From: Bacteroides congonensis
GTDB taxonomy: Bacteria > Bacteroidota > Bacteroidia > Bacteroidales > Bacteroidaceae
DNA: 64,000 nucleotides
Assembly (NCBI RefSeq): GCF_900130125.1
Contig: NZ_FQXY01000011.1
Span: forward strand, 930,001-994,000
Reading direction: 5' to 3'
Below the pieces are notes generated by a model. It saw only the letters and a program-made list of their open reading frames with translations, did not search any database and was not told the DNA's origin. The position numbers were made by a program, and so were the translations under genes. Position 1 is the first letter of the stretch. Every line of letters starts with the position of its first letter. Below are positions 8,201 through 16,317 of this stretch, one piece after another.

Positions 8201-8443
8201 TCTGTACGGTTTAAAAACATTCAGAAGGGAATGGAAGTCACTGCCAGGATGGAAACAATTGATGGGAAAGAAAAGTTTGGAAAGACAACTATGGTTGAAC
8301 AAGCCATGTGTTTTGATTATGAAATGATAATGAATGCCTATAATATCAATTTAGAAGTTGACACAGGCATAGAAGATAATTCATTAGATACAGAGCCAGA
8401 GCAAAGTCCTGAATCCGAATCGCAAAAGAAGTTTAATTTTTAA
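5213..8443 (+). CDS. Phage primase-helicase
   Basis: This 1076-residue protein should make primers and unwind DNA at the phage fork. It begins with a CHC2 zinc finger (Cys37, His40, Cys58, Cys61) inside a DnaG-like N-terminus. A DnaG-type catalytic core follows, with a Toprim-like segment at about 260-310 (glutamate in YGVEGAPDV, acidic pair in FLPDADPP). The C-terminal half carries a P-loop, FGPKGSGKS (about 676-684), and a Walker B-like VHIDE (about 722-727), as in D5/DUF927-type ATPases. It is the only replication gene here, and no separate DnaB-like helicase or polymerase is seen. The last 25 residues are acidic and low in complexity. The start has GGCA ATG ATAGAGG and no strong ribosome site. 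Confidence 0.88.
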   Translation: MIEDKYIEQILDRADIVDVIGQFTELKKRGSNYEACCPLHKEKTPSFKVNPVRGTFHCYGCHKGGNAITFMMEHEAMSFPEAAKYLAQKYGIAIEEERATPEQEQKRMKRESMFVINAKCAELFVQNLQREDAKDAKLYIEKRWGKDYADEMQIGFAPNEWNVLCNFAKKASLSIDILLELGLIKESEKGKQYDFYRDRIIIPIRDRYRHIIGFTARRLSDNKEIPKYLNSSESEIYLKHNSIFGIDVAIRQAVKEDKFYGVEGAPDVMQMQRIYVNNTVAPLGTGWTKNHFELLKKYATRICFLPDADPPKENEKFGPGITSVMKSGLMAMQCGFSVSVKEIPMGEGQTKNDPDSFCTNKPKFDLLEEEDFITWYAKNIFQEAITTEEKSTAINSICQMVAMVKDDVKESMYLTKLQDLYKNKSLWTTAMNQAKKLIQAKKVLNDGKKIDRDLYGRYGFYEEYNSYYSITKDGQPWQWSNFAMTPMFHIKDSLLPKRLYKIKNQNKQEELIEMKQEDLVSLSKFKQKVEGLGNYIWLATEKELTKLKMFLYEQTETAVEITQLGWQRKGFFAFGNGAFDTEWHPVDEYGIVRLESGNYYLPASSKIYRDDVKLFQFERRFIHTTYSGVTLNEYAEKLIKVFGDNAKVGICFLLATLFRDIIVGYTKSFPILNLFGPKGSGKSELGHSLMSFFIIKNTPPNIQNATIAAMGDLVAQCANALVHIDEYKNTIDIDKREFLKGLWDGAGRSRMNMDRDKKREITSVDCGVILSGQEMTTIDIALFSRLVYLTFNKTEFSNDEKKAFDECKTIRDMGLSHLTLQLLRYRSKMETEFLSNYKQCMNDLNERLKNEKIEDRIQRNWVIPLAAFHTLEAVVDVPFSYKEMLDIIVTGVIRQNQECKSNNELANFWNVVSYLLQDGEIFNESDYRIEYMKKFKSNVIKNGIEYIRPRPILLMRRTRIFMLYKKFAKQVGDSALPIESLKYYLENSKEYMGIKNSVRFKNIQKGMEVTARMETIDGKEKFGKTTMVEQAMCFDYEMIMNAYNINLEVDTGIEDNSLDTEPEQSPESESQKKFNF

Positions 8444-8468
8444 TCCTATACTAAAATATCATTGTCGA

Positions 8469-8504
8469 GGGTGTAGACGCTGTGAAGCGGATGCACCCTT
8501 TTTC
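8469..8504 (+). terminator. Terminator after primase
   Basis: GGGTGT (8469-8474) pairs with GCACCC (8493-8498), and inner CGC/GCG pairing adds stability. A run of five T bases follows. It closes the early operon 25 bp after the primase stop. Confidence 0.6.
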
Positions 8505-8553
8505 TTATATACCTTTCGCAAATGCAGATGAATTAGTTTGGGATGATAATAGC

Positions 8554-8769
8554 TTCTACATCTTCTACACTTTCTACAATGTTATAATAGAGATAGTTAC
8601 ATATATTATAATGCTTCTATATTGTTCTACAAATTTCTACAAATATAGAAAAATGCCATTCTTTTCTACAAATCATTTCATATTCTACAAATGTAGAATA
8701 ATCATTTTTTGTGTAATTATCTGATTATTAGATTGTTCGCTGTGTGTATAAAGTGTAGTAGGTGTAGAA
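8554..8769. repeat. TTCTACA repeat array (candidate origin or operator)
   Basis: TTCTACA occurs as direct copies at 8554, 8563 and 8572 (exact 9-bp period), then 8625, 8635, 8664 and 8683, with inverted copies at 8692 and 8763. Near-copies lie at 8615 and 8644. The pair at 8682-8699 is an 18-bp palindrome. The stretch is very A/T-rich and has no credible gene. Iteron-like repeats next to a primase gene suggest a replication origin; a multi-site operator for the promoter at 8815-8844 is the alternative. Confidence 0.6.
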
Positions 8770-8814
8770 TCGAAAATGGGTGTACTATATATAATATATA
8801 AAAGTGTTATGTAT

Positions 8815-8844
8815 ATTGATTTAGTATTATATATATTACTTTTG
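8815..8844 (+). promoter_or_regulatory. Promoter of the head module
   Basis: TACTTTTG at 8837-8844 fits the Bacteroides -7 box, and ATTG at 8815-8818 lies 18 bp upstream as a -33 element. The first gene starts at 8863. The repeat array lies directly upstream. Confidence 0.6.
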
Positions 8845-8862
8845 TAGGCAAATTAATTAAAT

Positions 8863-9390
8863 ATGAAAGACTTCGTTATATACATCAAATTAGAGAAATA
8901 CCTGTCTCAGTGGCTAACCTCTGCTCTTGGAAATCCGGTTCGGTTTCCGGCGCAAAGTAATGAAAACTCTGTCATTCGTCGTTTTCTTCAAAAACTTCCC
9001 CAGGGCAAACAGCCGGAGATGATGTTTGAAGGAGCGACCGCGATTGTCATTCCTGATTCCAAAGCCAAAGACCCTGCTATTTACAACTACTTGGGACCAC
9101 GTGCCAAAGAAGCAGTAATTGAAGCGATAGAAGATTTATTCCGTCGAAATATGTGGAATGAATTGGGGGATATGTCTGACGGTTCGGTAGGCTTAAATAA
9201 GATGATCGCCGCCTGGTGTGAACTTCATGGTATTGATGATGATTACGCAGAGACAGTACGGCAGAAATACTATCGTATTCGTAATGCATATAATAAAAAA
9301 GGCGTGTTTTTAGGTTCTTTAACAAGAAAACGCGAGGATAAGGGCGCCTATTTTGAACAACCCCGAACAACCCCGAACAGTCATGTATAG
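8863..9390 (+). CDS. Hypothetical phage protein
   Basis: A 175-residue helical protein, first gene after the head-module promoter. The C-terminal half is basic (QKYYRIRNAYNKKG.., TRKRED), compatible with DNA binding. It overlaps the next gene by 8 bp. No family is recognised by eye. By position it could be a late regulator or a morphogenesis factor; neither is shown. Confidence 0.5.
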   Translation: MKDFVIYIKLEKYLSQWLTSALGNPVRFPAQSNENSVIRRFLQKLPQGKQPEMMFEGATAIVIPDSKAKDPAIYNYLGPRAKEAVIEAIEDLFRRNMWNELGDMSDGSVGLNKMIAAWCELHGIDDDYAETVRQKYYRIRNAYNKKGVFLGSLTRKREDKGAYFEQPRTTPNSHV

Positions 9391-9799
9391 CATATTAAGA
9401 CAAGTCAAAAAAGTAGAGATGATTGAAGCCAGGCATTTGACCAATTCTACGATAGTTAATAATTCCGGTATTCTTCTTGAAATTTACCGCCCGTTTGATG
9501 AACTTGATGCAATCGGATTATCGTCGGTTGAAAGTTCGGATAAAATAGATGATAAAGTGCGTATCTACACTTCAAAGCTTACAGCTCTTCTTCCGCAGCG
9601 GATAAATGTTGGTAACAGGAAATTATGTTTCCGGGTAACAACCGTGTCCGGAGAACAATTTTTGATAGGAACGGATAAATCACCATACCCTCTTGTTACT
9701 TTCAATGAAAACTATCCAAATTCTCCATCTGCACAATGCGGTTGTACTATGACTGTAACCTATTCTAATACCATTCCTATGCTTTTACAGCTAGATTGA
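9383..9799 (+). CDS. Hypothetical, probably virion-related protein
   Basis: A 138-residue, beta-rich protein. The ATG at 9383 overlaps the previous stop by 8 bp, a coupled arrangement; the frame is open from 9353. It lies two genes upstream of the head protease and capsid genes, so a structural role is likely by context. The C-terminus contains CGCTMTV. No family is recognised. Confidence 0.5.
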   Translation: MYSILRQVKKVEMIEARHLTNSTIVNNSGILLEIYRPFDELDAIGLSSVESSDKIDDKVRIYTSKLTALLPQRINVGNRKLCFRVTTVSGEQFLIGTDKSPYPLVTFNENYPNSPSAQCGCTMTVTYSNTIPMLLQLD

Positions 9800-9854
9800 G
9801 GTCTTTTTATTAAATAAGGTATAGGCGTAATATTGCAATAAAAAAGATTGCGAT

Positions 9855-10871
9855 ATGACGTATAATCTCAACATTGACGACTTTATCGGTCGTTGGGGAT
9901 ATTCTAAACAGTATATCCATAACCAGTTGGCAGGACTGAAAGGCAAACCTGTCAATGTACGTATCTCTTCTCTTGGTGGCTCTGTTGATGATGGGTTGGA
10001 TATTCGTCAACAATTCATTGACCACGGTGATGTTACTGCTTATTTATATGGTTGTGTTGCTTCCAGTGCTACTATTGTGGCGTTGGGAGCAAACAAAGTC
10101 TGTGCTTCCAAATACTCCATGTTCATGGTGCATAAGGTCAGCAATTGGATTGACGCCTGGGGACAGTACAACGCGGATCAGATGGAAGCACTTATTCAAG
10201 AGCTGAAGGAAAATAAGCTGCAAAATGACAAGTACGATTTAGTACTGGCTAGTATGTACGCAGATAAATGCAAGAAACCTATAAATGAAATTCTTGATGT
10301 TTTGAAGGCTGGCTCCTGGTTGACCGCTCAAGAAGCATTAGACTATGGCTTTATTGATGAAATCATCGAGAAAGACGATGAAAAATTTGATTTTGCCAAG
10401 GTTGAGGAAAAATTGAATGTGCTCGGTTTTCCGGCGCTTCCTTCCCGTAAGCATGACGATAATGAAAATTCGCTAGGAAATGTTCTTCATAACATTTCTG
10501 TAAAACTGGATCGCCTCATTTCTCCATTAAAGGCGAATACGGTGTCACCCTCAGATATTACTAATCATAATGTTATAACAATGAAAAAAGACTATTCAAA
10601 GGTCAACACCATCCTGAACGTTGAAGGCTTGGAGTTTGACAAATCCGGAAAGGTTGCACTTTCCGAAGACCAGGTTAAAGCCCTCAACGATAAAGTGACT
10701 TCTCTGGAAGAGGAAGTGTCAAACCAAAAAGAATCGCTTGCCCAAAAAGATGAGCAGATTGAAAATTTGGGTAAGAAGCCAGGTGATGATACCGTTAAGA
10801 TTGAGGGCGGTGAGGGAGACGATAAAGTGACGGCAACGTCTATGTACAACCAAGTAAAAGAATATATCTAA
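9855..10871 (+). CDS. ClpP-like prohead protease with scaffold tail
   Basis: The first 200 of 338 residues are a ClpP/S14-type serine protease. The nucleophile is expected at Ser70 in GCVASSAT and the catalytic His at 93 in MVHKV. Such proteases cut the scaffold during head maturation. The rest is charged and coiled-coil-like (about 270-310), as expected for a fused scaffold. An internal ATG at 10581 could give a separate 96-residue scaffold, as in lambda C/Nu3. The capsid gene starts 1 bp after the stop codon. Confidence 0.85.
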   Translation: MTYNLNIDDFIGRWGYSKQYIHNQLAGLKGKPVNVRISSLGGSVDDGLDIRQQFIDHGDVTAYLYGCVASSATIVALGANKVCASKYSMFMVHKVSNWIDAWGQYNADQMEALIQELKENKLQNDKYDLVLASMYADKCKKPINEILDVLKAGSWLTAQEALDYGFIDEIIEKDDEKFDFAKVEEKLNVLGFPALPSRKHDDNENSLGNVLHNISVKLDRLISPLKANTVSPSDITNHNVITMKKDYSKVNTILNVEGLEFDKSGKVALSEDQVKALNDKVTSLEEEVSNQKESLAQKDEQIENLGKKPGDDTVKIEGGEGDDKVTATSMYNQVKEYI

Positions 10872-10872
10872 G

Positions 10873-11844
10873 ATGGAAGGAATCGGAGTTAATATTAATA
10901 GCGAGGACCTTAGCAAGACCGCTCGCAAGTATAGAAAAGATTTTCTGATGATGCCTGTTTTGGCATTATCGGCTTCTTTGCCCTATATGAATTTAAGACC
11001 GGGTATTCGTTATTCGGAGACGGTCGGTGAATTGTCGGGAGACATCCAGTTTGGACCTTATAGTGAGACACGTGAGGATAATGACGAAGTAATCGTTAAT
11101 CCAAGAACGTTGTACACGTATTTCGGTTCTGTTGTTCGCAACTTCTCACCCAATAAGATTTATCAGTCCATGTGGGGTTCGAACATTACGAAAGGTGAAG
11201 GGTTGAAAACAACTGAAATCACCCGTTTGGTCGTTGCTTATCTTTCCGCTCAGTTGGGTAAGAATTTGAATAAAGTGCTCTGGAACGCAGTAAGAAATGA
11301 AGCCGGGGAAAAATCCAAGGATTTGTTCAATGGCTTTGATACAATTACGAAAAAGGAACTGGATGCAAACAAGCTGACTAAAGACTTAGGCAACTATTTC
11401 ACTATTGACAAGATAGACAAGACCAATGCTGTTGATGTGCTGAAGGAAATTTGCCGGGCTGCCGACGAACAATTGACTGATGAAGAAAATTTGCAGCTTA
11501 TCGTTCCTAAACATGTGTTGCAGGATTACTGCGATGATTATCAATTGGCCGTAGGGGCTATTCCTTACAATAAGGAATATAAGCAATATACTGTTGAAGG
11601 CTTTGATAATGTTCACATTATCCCTATGTCAAACAAGCGTAACAGCCCGTTTATTCATTTGACAACTAAGCGTAACCTGTTGGTTGGCGTTAATCAAATG
11701 GGAGAAGAGGAAAATATTGAAATAGCCCGTTTTAAAGCTTTCACGCTTCAGTTTATCGCTACGATGTTTTTTGGCGTTGAGTTTGAAACAATTTCAAAAG
11801 AACGTTTGCTTGTTGCAGGAATTGATGGTGTAGCGGCTATCTAA
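10873..11844 (+). CDS. Probable major capsid protein
   Basis: A 323-residue protein directly behind the protease-scaffold gene, the standard position of an HK97-fold capsid protein. Length and the mix of an N-terminal helix with later beta-rich segments fit that fold, but the sequence is too divergent to prove it by eye. It is followed by a strong ribosome site (AAGAAAGGAGGAAAAT) for the next gene. Confidence 0.75.
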   Translation: MEGIGVNINSEDLSKTARKYRKDFLMMPVLALSASLPYMNLRPGIRYSETVGELSGDIQFGPYSETREDNDEVIVNPRTLYTYFGSVVRNFSPNKIYQSMWGSNITKGEGLKTTEITRLVVAYLSAQLGKNLNKVLWNAVRNEAGEKSKDLFNGFDTITKKELDANKLTKDLGNYFTIDKIDKTNAVDVLKEICRAADEQLTDEENLQLIVPKHVLQDYCDDYQLAVGAIPYNKEYKQYTVEGFDNVHIIPMSNKRNSPFIHLTTKRNLLVGVNQMGEEENIEIARFKAFTLQFIATMFFGVEFETISKERLLVAGIDGVAAI

Positions 11845-11858
11845 GAAAGGAGGAAAAT

Positions 11859-12467
11859 ATGGCTAATAAATGCGAAAATTCAAGTCTATATGAATCTTTA
11901 GAGTGGTGTGACGGAAGAACCACTCTTCCTGGTATCAGACAACGGGTATATTTCATACCCAAATCCGAAATTGTAGAGTGGCCTAAGCTTCCTTCTATTA
12001 AGGAAGCTAAAGCCATGGGCGAACTGGCTACTTATCAGGGTAATTTTGTTTTGGCTGCTGATAAAAAGTGGCGGTCATTGGATGCACTGGATGCAAAGTC
12101 AAATGTCACGTCTGAATCTCAAGGCGAAAAGCCTTCCCGGACATCACTGAATAAATCAACGTTGAAACATGCCGGAACGGATGAAGAAGCGACAGGATTC
12201 GCACGCCAGGCTAATATTGATAACCTCGTGTACCTGGTTCAGCAGCGTAACAAAAAATTCCGTGTACTCGGTTCGGATGAATTTGATGTGGACACTAAGG
12301 CGTCACAGGCTTTAGGGGAAGGGTACAATGGAGAAGCGGGAACAACATTGGAAGTCGAAGCTACGGATGTATGCCCCGCGCCTTTCTATCCGGGTAAAAT
12401 CGAAACAGAAGATGGAGATATTTCCGGTGCTGATGGTTCGGCATGGGAAGATGCCCCTGTGGAATAA
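11859..12467 (+). CDS. Virion structural protein, unassigned
   Basis: A 202-residue protein with an unusually strong ribosome site (GAAAGGAGG, 8 bases before ATG), suggesting high expression like the capsid gene before it. The C-terminus is acidic. Position right after the capsid gene, with a terminator behind it, suggests an abundant virion protein such as a head decoration or tail tube subunit. The sequence does not tell which. Confidence 0.6.
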   Translation: MANKCENSSLYESLEWCDGRTTLPGIRQRVYFIPKSEIVEWPKLPSIKEAKAMGELATYQGNFVLAADKKWRSLDALDAKSNVTSESQGEKPSRTSLNKSTLKHAGTDEEATGFARQANIDNLVYLVQQRNKKFRVLGSDEFDVDTKASQALGEGYNGEAGTTLEVEATDVCPAPFYPGKIETEDGDISGADGSAWEDAPVE

Positions 12468-12499
12468 TATTTTTCTTTCAGTTTAATTGGTGTGTTTAT

Positions 12500-12535
12500 G
12501 GTGGTGGCGTGGCTGGTCTGTGCCATCACCTTTTT
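12500..12535 (+). terminator. Terminator in the head module
   Basis: A 9-bp stem with one G-T pair (12500-12508 with 12522-12530) is followed by five T bases. It lies between the abundant structural genes and the next gene, so it may lower downstream expression. Confidence 0.55.
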
Positions 12536-12546
12536 AATTTGAAGTT

Positions 12547-13350
12547 ATGGATAATGAATTAACAAAAAAAATGCAGGATTATTTGGGACAGGCTCCTGAA
12601 GACCGCAATGTAATTGATGGAGCAACGATGTTGCTGTCTCTCAACCGGAATCGTATCTTTTTTCAAAATGTGCTCCGGAAACCGGAAAAGTTTGCAGACA
12701 AGGTGGAGTATGAACTGAAGAAACATCTTCGTATAAGGCTCGATAGGCAGACAGTTTCCGATGTTGTCGCTCTGAATAAGGAAGTGCTTCCTCATGTACA
12801 GGAAACTTTGGCAAAGGGTGCTCCGGTCATCTCTTCCGATGATGATGTACCGCAATCGGGAACTGTTGCTATTGGTAAGCGGTCAGACCATGAGGCTTTG
12901 CCGGATGAAATCAAGGCTCTCTGGGATGAGTGTGCTGGGATTTGGTTCAAGATAAAGGAATTGTTTGAGCAACTGAAAGGCATGGAGAAAGCCGCCGCTT
13001 GTGACCGTTACGAATACTTGAAGCAATTGGATGGGGCGGATAAAAAGTACCGTGCCAATATGCAGGCTTATGATGAATATAAGCCTGGTGTTCCTGAAGC
13101 GAAAAAGGAAGAAAAGAAAGTGGAACCGGCAGAGGACCCGGCAACCGTTTCAAAGAAAGTGAATGCGGCTCGCAAATATCTTTCTGACAATAAAAAGAAA
13201 CTGGCTGATTTGAGAGGGGCTGATGAAAGCAAATATGTTGCGTTGCTGGCTAAAGTTCAGGAACGTTATGATTATCTGATTTCAACGGGAAACACGGTGG
13301 ATGCGGAGCAGGTTGCTGAGTTGGTAGCTTTAGGTTTGGTTGTGAAATGA
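12547..13350 (+). CDS. Hypothetical helical head-module protein
   Basis: A 267-residue protein, highly charged and mainly helical, with a likely coiled coil around 130-160. A proline- and lysine-rich linker lies near residues 180-200, and a second helical domain follows. It overlaps the next gene by 4 bp. No family is recognised. It could be a virion or assembly protein by context. Confidence 0.5.
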   Translation: MDNELTKKMQDYLGQAPEDRNVIDGATMLLSLNRNRIFFQNVLRKPEKFADKVEYELKKHLRIRLDRQTVSDVVALNKEVLPHVQETLAKGAPVISSDDDVPQSGTVAIGKRSDHEALPDEIKALWDECAGIWFKIKELFEQLKGMEKAAACDRYEYLKQLDGADKKYRANMQAYDEYKPGVPEAKKEEKKVEPAEDPATVSKKVNAARKYLSDNKKKLADLRGADESKYVALLAKVQERYDYLISTGNTVDAEQVAELVALGLVVK

Positions 13351-13847
13351 AGCTTGTCAATCAGATAATAAAGCCTTTATCCGGTACGCCGCTCCAGGCG
13401 TACCTGGATAATCGCATACAGTTATTTGATGTCATCGAAAAGATTCTTTCTGAAACGGGACCTGCTGAAATCTATATATCCACTTTTTCAACCTCGGAAG
13501 AGTTTTTAAGACAAATTTTTCGTCTCCGGAAAAAGGGGATGATAACAAAGGCTACGATGTTGACAGACTTGAAGGCGTCCCGCAAGACGGTGAACTTATA
13601 TACATTCATATCGAATGTGTTTGATAATGTCTACCTGGCGGAGAATCACTCAAAAGTAATTCTTATCCGGAACTCCAAATGGATGGTGTCTATTTGTACT
13701 TCTCAAAACCAAACACGGGGGAACAGGACGGAATCCGGGATGATAACGACTGATCCGCGTGTGTATCTTGACCTTCAGGAACAATTTTCTAAGATTGTAA
13801 ACACTAATGCTATTTTGCTTGATGGATTATTCAACGGAACAGATTGA
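13347..13847 (+). CDS. PLD-like single-HKD protein
   Basis: This 166-residue protein resembles one half of a phospholipase D fold. The segment NHSKVILI, followed by SICTSQNQTRGNRTESG, fits the HxK...N...E pattern of PLD-type nucleases and transferases. The aspartate of a full HKD motif is not clear, so activity is uncertain. Enzymes with a single motif act as dimers (Nuc type). It sits between a head gene and the terminase genes, overlapping both neighbours. A structural remnant of the fold is the alternative. Confidence 0.6.
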   Translation: MKLVNQIIKPLSGTPLQAYLDNRIQLFDVIEKILSETGPAEIYISTFSTSEEFLRQIFRLRKKGMITKATMLTDLKASRKTVNLYTFISNVFDNVYLAENHSKVILIRNSKWMVSICTSQNQTRGNRTESGMITTDPRVYLDLQEQFSKIVNTNAILLDGLFNGTD

Positions 13848-14103
13848 AAAAATAAGGGAGTTGGCGGAATGTTTGACTCCTGTTTCGGATATGGCGGTAT
13901 TGCTTAATGTCGATGTTGATGAGCTGCGCCTGGATATCCGGGATAAGAAGACCCCGATATCACGTGCGTATTATCATTCCAAGGCTTCTACCGCGCTGAA
14001 ATTACGGAAACAAGAGATTGAACTGGCTAATGTCGGAAGCCCGTTGGCGGTGCAGCTGACAAACAGCTATTTATTGAATATGGATTCAGATGAAGATTTA
14101 TAA
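13822..14103 (+). CDS. Small HTH-like protein, terminase-associated
   Basis: A 93-residue protein from ATG 13822, overlapping the previous gene by 26 bp and sharing its last base with the next start. It contains a helix-turn-helix-like segment (MAVLLNVDVDELRLDI) and then a helix (ALKLRKQEIELA) typical of small phage DNA-packaging proteins. It may be a terminase small subunit or a partner of the gene at 14103. Confidence 0.5.
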   Translation: MDYSTEQIEKIRELAECLTPVSDMAVLLNVDVDELRLDIRDKKTPISRAYYHSKASTALKLRKQEIELANVGSPLAVQLTNSYLLNMDSDEDL

Positions 14104-14726
14104 TGCCTGTACCTGCTACTATTGACGTATGTGAGAAGTACCTTTTTTCCGACATCGAAGAAATGACGAAAGAAGGAATACCCGAACTGATTCAACAACG
14201 GTTGATTCGGTTACGGGATATGTATAATTATTGGCTTCAGTTCCCTCGTAAGAAGGATTTGGAAATAGTGGGGGAACTGGAACTGCGTTATAAGGTCAGC
14301 AAGTCCACTGCTTACGAAGATGTGCGCCTGATTAAACGTTTGTTGGGTGATTTGGCTAAAACAACCAAGGACTACCATCGCTATAAGTTCTGCCAGATGA
14401 TTGATGAGACATACGAAATGGCAAAACGCATCAAGGATGCGCGTGCGATGGGCGCAGCTGCGAACTATTATGGTAAATACACTCAGCTTGACAAAGAAGA
14501 TATTCTTGATAAGGGCTATGATAAGATTATAGTACAGCCTTTCGAGCCTACCGATGACCCGACGGTTCTTGGAATCAAGCCTATTCCTAATGTCAGGGAA
14601 CGAATCAAGTCCAAAATACAACAGTATTGGTCTGACGACATAGAAGACGTTGAATTTGAAGAGGTGGAGTTTAACGAGGACGACATTTTCAATCCTAAAT
14701 TGAATAATAATGAAACAGTACTTTAA
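14103..14726 (+). CDS. terS: Probable terminase small subunit
   Basis: A 207-residue protein immediately before TerL and overlapping it by 17 bp. A helix-turn-helix candidate (ELRYKVSKSTAYEDVRLIK, about residues 62-80) would recognise the packaging site. Helices follow that could oligomerise, then an acidic C-terminus. The terminase small subunit assignment rests on position, size and the DNA-binding motif. The smaller gene at 13822 is the other candidate. Confidence 0.65.
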   Translation: MPVPATIDVCEKYLFSDIEEMTKEGIPELIQQRLIRLRDMYNYWLQFPRKKDLEIVGELELRYKVSKSTAYEDVRLIKRLLGDLAKTTKDYHRYKFCQMIDETYEMAKRIKDARAMGAAANYYGKYTQLDKEDILDKGYDKIIVQPFEPTDDPTVLGIKPIPNVRERIKSKIQQYWSDDIEDVEFEEVEFNEDDIFNPKLNNNETVL

Positions 14727-16317
14727 TGACCCGCAGCAGGAAGTAATGTACACAGCCGCTAAAGATAACGTGATAGTAGGTGGGCGTGGTATCGGGAAAG
14801 GATTGATTCATGCAGCCTGGAATCTTCGTAATATGCAGCGCATGCCCGGTTCTATCACGGGTATTGTGGGAGCCAACTGCAAGCGTGTTCTTACCAATAC
14901 GCTTCCTTCCATGCTTATTCATTGGGAGAATTGGGGTTTTAAACGTGATCTTCATTGGTGTGTTGGTAAGAAGCCGCCTAAGTCATGGGGATGGGGAGAG
15001 CCTTTGTTTGAACCGGATAACTGGGAGAATATCATATCTTTGTATAACGGCTCGATAGGATACATCATCTCCCAGGATAGAAGTGGTACGTCAAATTCCC
15101 ATTCTTATGACGCTCTTGATATTGATGAAGCGAAGTTCATAGACTTCGAGCAGTTGAAAGATGAGACGCTTCCGGCTAATCGTGGCAATAAACAATATTT
15201 CGGGCAACATTTCTTTCATCATGGAATGTTAATTTCTTCGGATATGCCCGTAACAAAGAAAGGTTCTTGGTTCCTGGATTATGAAAAGAAGTGTGACCCG
15301 GAACTAATCGAAGTTATCCAGGCGGCTATTTATGAGATATGGAAAACTAAGGAGAAGATAAAGGGACTCCAGGTGGAAGGTAAGACCGTGCCGGATTACC
15401 TGCGTTCTTATCTCCGTACATTGAGTCGTGACCTGTGCCGGATGCGTTCGGTTGCTGTCCTGTATAAAGAGTATTCCAGTATTTGGAATATGCAGGTTCT
15501 TGGTGAGAAATGGATAAATGACATGAAACGTGACCTTCCGCCATTAACCTTTCAGACATCTATTCTTTGCAAGCGGATAGGTATCACACGTGATGGTTTC
15601 TATTCGTCCATGAGGCAGCATCATAAGTATGCAGCTTCTAACTTCTCTTACCTGGATAGTCTTGAATATAAGTTCGACAAACTGAAGGAGCCGACCTCGC
15701 TGGCTGATGCTGATGTCGAACCAGGTATGCCCATCTGCATAGCGTTTGATTATAATGCTAATATTAACTGGTTGGTAGCCGGACAGCCTCAGGGCGGTAA
15801 ACTGAAGGTTCTGAAGTCTTTCTTTGTGAAGTATGAACGTAAGCTCCCGGAACTGGTAGACGACTTCTGCAAATACTATCGGTTGCATAAGCGCAAGAAG
15901 GTTATATTCTATTATGATAGTACAGCCCTGGGGAGTAACTATGCGGTCAATAATCAGGATTTCCGATGGGTAATTGCTCATGAGTTCAAGAAGCGGGGGT
16001 GGGAAGTTCAGGAAGTGTACATAGGTAAGCCTATGTCTCACATAGAGAAACATCTTCTTATTAATCGTATGTTTGCAGGGCGGGCTAATTTGATGCCTAT
16101 GTTCAATGAACAGAACAATGAGGACCTGCTTATCTCTATCCAGACGGCAGGCGTGTATAATGGTGGTAAGGATAAGCGTGGTGAGAAGTTGGCGGAGACT
16201 GAAGATGATAAGCTTGAAGGTAGAACGGATGGTTCGGACGCTTTCGATACGTTATGTATAGGTTGTGAGAAGTTTCCTAAGACTCATATTAATATGTTTG
16301 TTACTTCTTCCATGTAG
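14710..16317 (+). CDS. terL: Terminase large subunit
   Basis: A 535-residue DNA-packaging motor. The N-terminal ATPase has a Walker A motif GGRGIGKG (residues 24-31) and Walker B LDIDE (136-140). The C-terminal RNase H-like nuclease has acidic positions in IAFDYN (Asp347), FYYDSTALGSN (about 405) and DGSDAFD (about 510). Length and order are normal for TerL. It uses the energy of ATP to fill the prohead and cuts the concatemer. It ends the head module and is followed by a terminator. Confidence 0.92.
   Translation: MKQYFNDPQQEVMYTAAKDNVIVGGRGIGKGLIHAAWNLRNMQRMPGSITGIVGANCKRVLTNTLPSMLIHWENWGFKRDLHWCVGKKPPKSWGWGEPLFEPDNWENIISLYNGSIGYIISQDRSGTSNSHSYDALDIDEAKFIDFEQLKDETLPANRGNKQYFGQHFFHHGMLISSDMPVTKKGSWFLDYEKKCDPELIEVIQAAIYEIWKTKEKIKGLQVEGKTVPDYLRSYLRTLSRDLCRMRSVAVLYKEYSSIWNMQVLGEKWINDMKRDLPPLTFQTSILCKRIGITRDGFYSSMRQHHKYAASNFSYLDSLEYKFDKLKEPTSLADADVEPGMPICIAFDYNANINWLVAGQPQGGKLKVLKSFFVKYERKLPELVDDFCKYYRLHKRKKVIFYYDSTALGSNYAVNNQDFRWVIAHEFKKRGWEVQEVYIGKPMSHIEKHLLINRMFAGRANLMPMFNEQNNEDLLISIQTAGVYNGGKDKRGEKLAETEDDKLEGRTDGSDAFDTLCIGCEKFPKTHINMFVTSSM

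Noticed and set aside
8482..8724. ORF of 80 codons in the TTCTACA region
   Set aside because: It runs through the terminator and repeat array, has no ribosome site, and its composition is that of A/T-rich non-coding DNA.
8554..8769. CRISPR array
   Set aside because: The repeat unit is only 7 bp with irregular spacing, and there are no spacers or cas genes.
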